The position numbers and the translations under genes were made by a program. The notes beneath the pieces are model-generated. The model was not told where the DNA came from and searched no databases. It was given only the letters and a program-made list of their open reading frames with translations. 64,000 nt of DNA from the NCBI RefSeq assembly GCF_001436275.1, contig NZ_AZEH01000020.1:348602-412601 (forward strand), written 5' to 3'. Numbering within the stretch: position 1 is the stretch's first letter; each line of letters begins with the position of its first letter. This DNA is from Liquorilactobacillus oeni DSM 19972 (GTDB lineage: Bacteria > Bacillota > Bacilli > Lactobacillales > Lactobacillaceae). This document shows positions 63,336 through 64,000 of this stretch, in pieces.

Positions 63336-63719
63336 ATGACAGTGGTTCAATCAATAAACTCAAAAGTTGATTTAGCAATAGATGCAACTTCTTTTATGGG
63401 ACTAGCAGACTACGGTAAAATAATGATCGGCAACAAAGGATTTGAATTTTATAATTCACACGATTTAAACAAGTATATTCAAATTCCGTGGGATGAAGTC
63501 GATTATGTGGTAGCCTCGGTTATGTTTAAAGGGCACTGGATCCCTCGCTATGCCATCAGAACAAAGAAGAATGGGATGTATACTTTTGCATCTAAGGATC
63601 CTAAGAAAGTATTGCGAGCTATGCGCAAGTATGTTGAGTCTGACCACATGGTACGATCATTAACTTTTTTTCAAGTCATTAAACGTGGGTTAAAAGGCCG
63701 TTTTAAGAAAAAAAAGTAA
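63336..63719 (+). CDS. manO: DUF956 family protein (ManO)
   Basis: A 127-residue protein of the ManO/DUF956 family that follows mannose PTS operons in Lactobacillales and is proposed to regulate them. It begins MTVVQSINSKVDLAIDATSFMG and has a basic C-terminal tail. ATG 63336 behind AAAGGGGG is the start; the longer frame from 63252 would include the EIID terminator. The terminator and TATAAT before it indicate partly independent expression. Function is not established. Confidence 0.88.
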   Translation: MTVVQSINSKVDLAIDATSFMGLADYGKIMIGNKGFEFYNSHDLNKYIQIPWDEVDYVVASVMFKGHWIPRYAIRTKKNGMYTFASKDPKKVLRAMRKYVESDHMVRSLTFFQVIKRGLKGRFKKKK

Positions 63720-63736
63720 AAAAGCAATTTTTTCAA

Positions 63737-63774
63737 AGGCGGTACGGTATTTTCGTGCCGCCTATTTTTTATAA
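63737..63774 (+). terminator. Terminator of manO
   Basis: GGCGGTACG / CGTGCCGCC (about 63739-63763) is flanked by AAA and TATTTTTT. Confidence 0.85.
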
Positions 63775-63910
63775 GCTTTTCTTTTGAGGTAAGTAAAAAG
63801 GAGTTTATTTTTTTAAAATTATGGTTGACTTCTATATTTATTGAGCGTATATTAATTTATGTTGTTTATTTGAGTTCAAGAGTTGCTGCTTTCTTAATTA
63901 AAAAAAGTTG

Positions 63911-64000
63911 TTGACATTGTTTCAGATAGATGATATGATAATTAAGTTGTGTTAAGCAACAAAGTAGACCTTTGAAAACTGAACAAAGTTTCGACAAATC
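63911..64000 (+). promoter_or_regulatory. rRNA operon promoter and leader (16S gene starts beyond the window)
   Basis: TTGACA (63911-63916), a 17-nt spacer and TATGAT (63934-63939) form a strong promoter. It is followed by the leader element AGACCTTTGAAAACTGAACA (63965-63984), which precedes 16S rRNA genes in many lactobacilli. No mature 16S sequence is reached before the window ends. Confidence 0.8.

Noticed and set aside
1..64000. CRISPR array, prophage, insertion sequence, tRNA genes
   Set aside because: No regularly spaced direct repeats, no phage or transposase genes and no recognisable tRNA sequence were seen on either strand.

Overview
The window is an ordinary chromosomal segment of a low-to-moderate G+C Gram-positive bacterium, almost certainly a member of the Lactobacillaceae. 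The evidence is a malolactic enzyme very like that of Oenococcus and Lactobacillus, cydABCD with only part of a menaquinone pathway, mannitol, trehalose and mannose-family PTS loci with CcpA (cre) sites, three T-box leaders, and a typical lactobacillus rRNA leader at the right edge. Liquorilactobacillus or a neighbouring genus is a guess. I saw no prophage, insertion sequence, CRISPR array, tRNA gene or plasmid function.

Layout. 1-3.4 kb: Ile T-box, ilvE, then a lone GT2 glycosyltransferase (minus). 3.5-6 kb: a dispersed repeat and an orphan LytS-type kinase (minus). 6-7.6 kb: MerR, VOC and TetR genes. 7.6-10.5 kb: menI (minus), menB and menE. 10.6-17.1 kb: an SmtB-like ArsR regulator, a nucleoside hydrolase and a BmpA/NupABC-type nucleoside ABC transporter. 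17.2-21.3 kb (minus): uppP, a hydratase under T-box control with a short leader ORF, and an aldehyde dehydrogenase. 21.3-26.2 kb: trehalose utilisation (treR-treC divergent from EIIA-treB) with TreR operators and a cre site. 26.5-32 kb: mannitol operon mtlA-mtlR-mtlF-mtlD. 32.5-37.3 kb: glmS, then mleS-mleP. 37.5-46.6 kb: cydABCD, a polyprenyl diphosphate synthase (minus), menA and ndh, which together make a NADH-menaquinone-cytochrome bd chain. 47-49 kb (minus): a 3-hydroxyisobutyrate dehydrogenase-like enzyme and a YdcZ-family transporter. 49.4-53.8 kb: Met T-box, metQ-metN-metI and an M20 peptidase. 54-56.5 kb: hsp20 (minus) and an orphan OppA. 56.7-63.8 kb: a LevR-type sigma-54 activator, a -24/-12 promoter, a mannose-family PTS operon with an extra EIIB, and manO. 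63.9 kb to the end: the promoter and leader of an rRNA operon.

How the genes work together. The window combines sugar and polyol uptake (trehalose, mannitol, mannose-type), nucleoside and methionine scavenging, malolactic conversion, and a facultative respiratory chain whose quinone pathway is only partly encoded here.

The least explained structure is a dispersed two-part repeat. A terminator-like hairpin is followed by an imperfect palindrome of about 90-115 nt whose ends carry caatagtc/gactattg and whose centre is a paired hairpin. There are four good copies, one truncated inverted copy, one diverged copy and one doubtful remnant. Two further points deserve a second look: the T-box, short ORF and hairpin leader of the hydratase gene, and a TGATACAC octamer shared by the promoters of the LevR-type regulator and its PTS operon.
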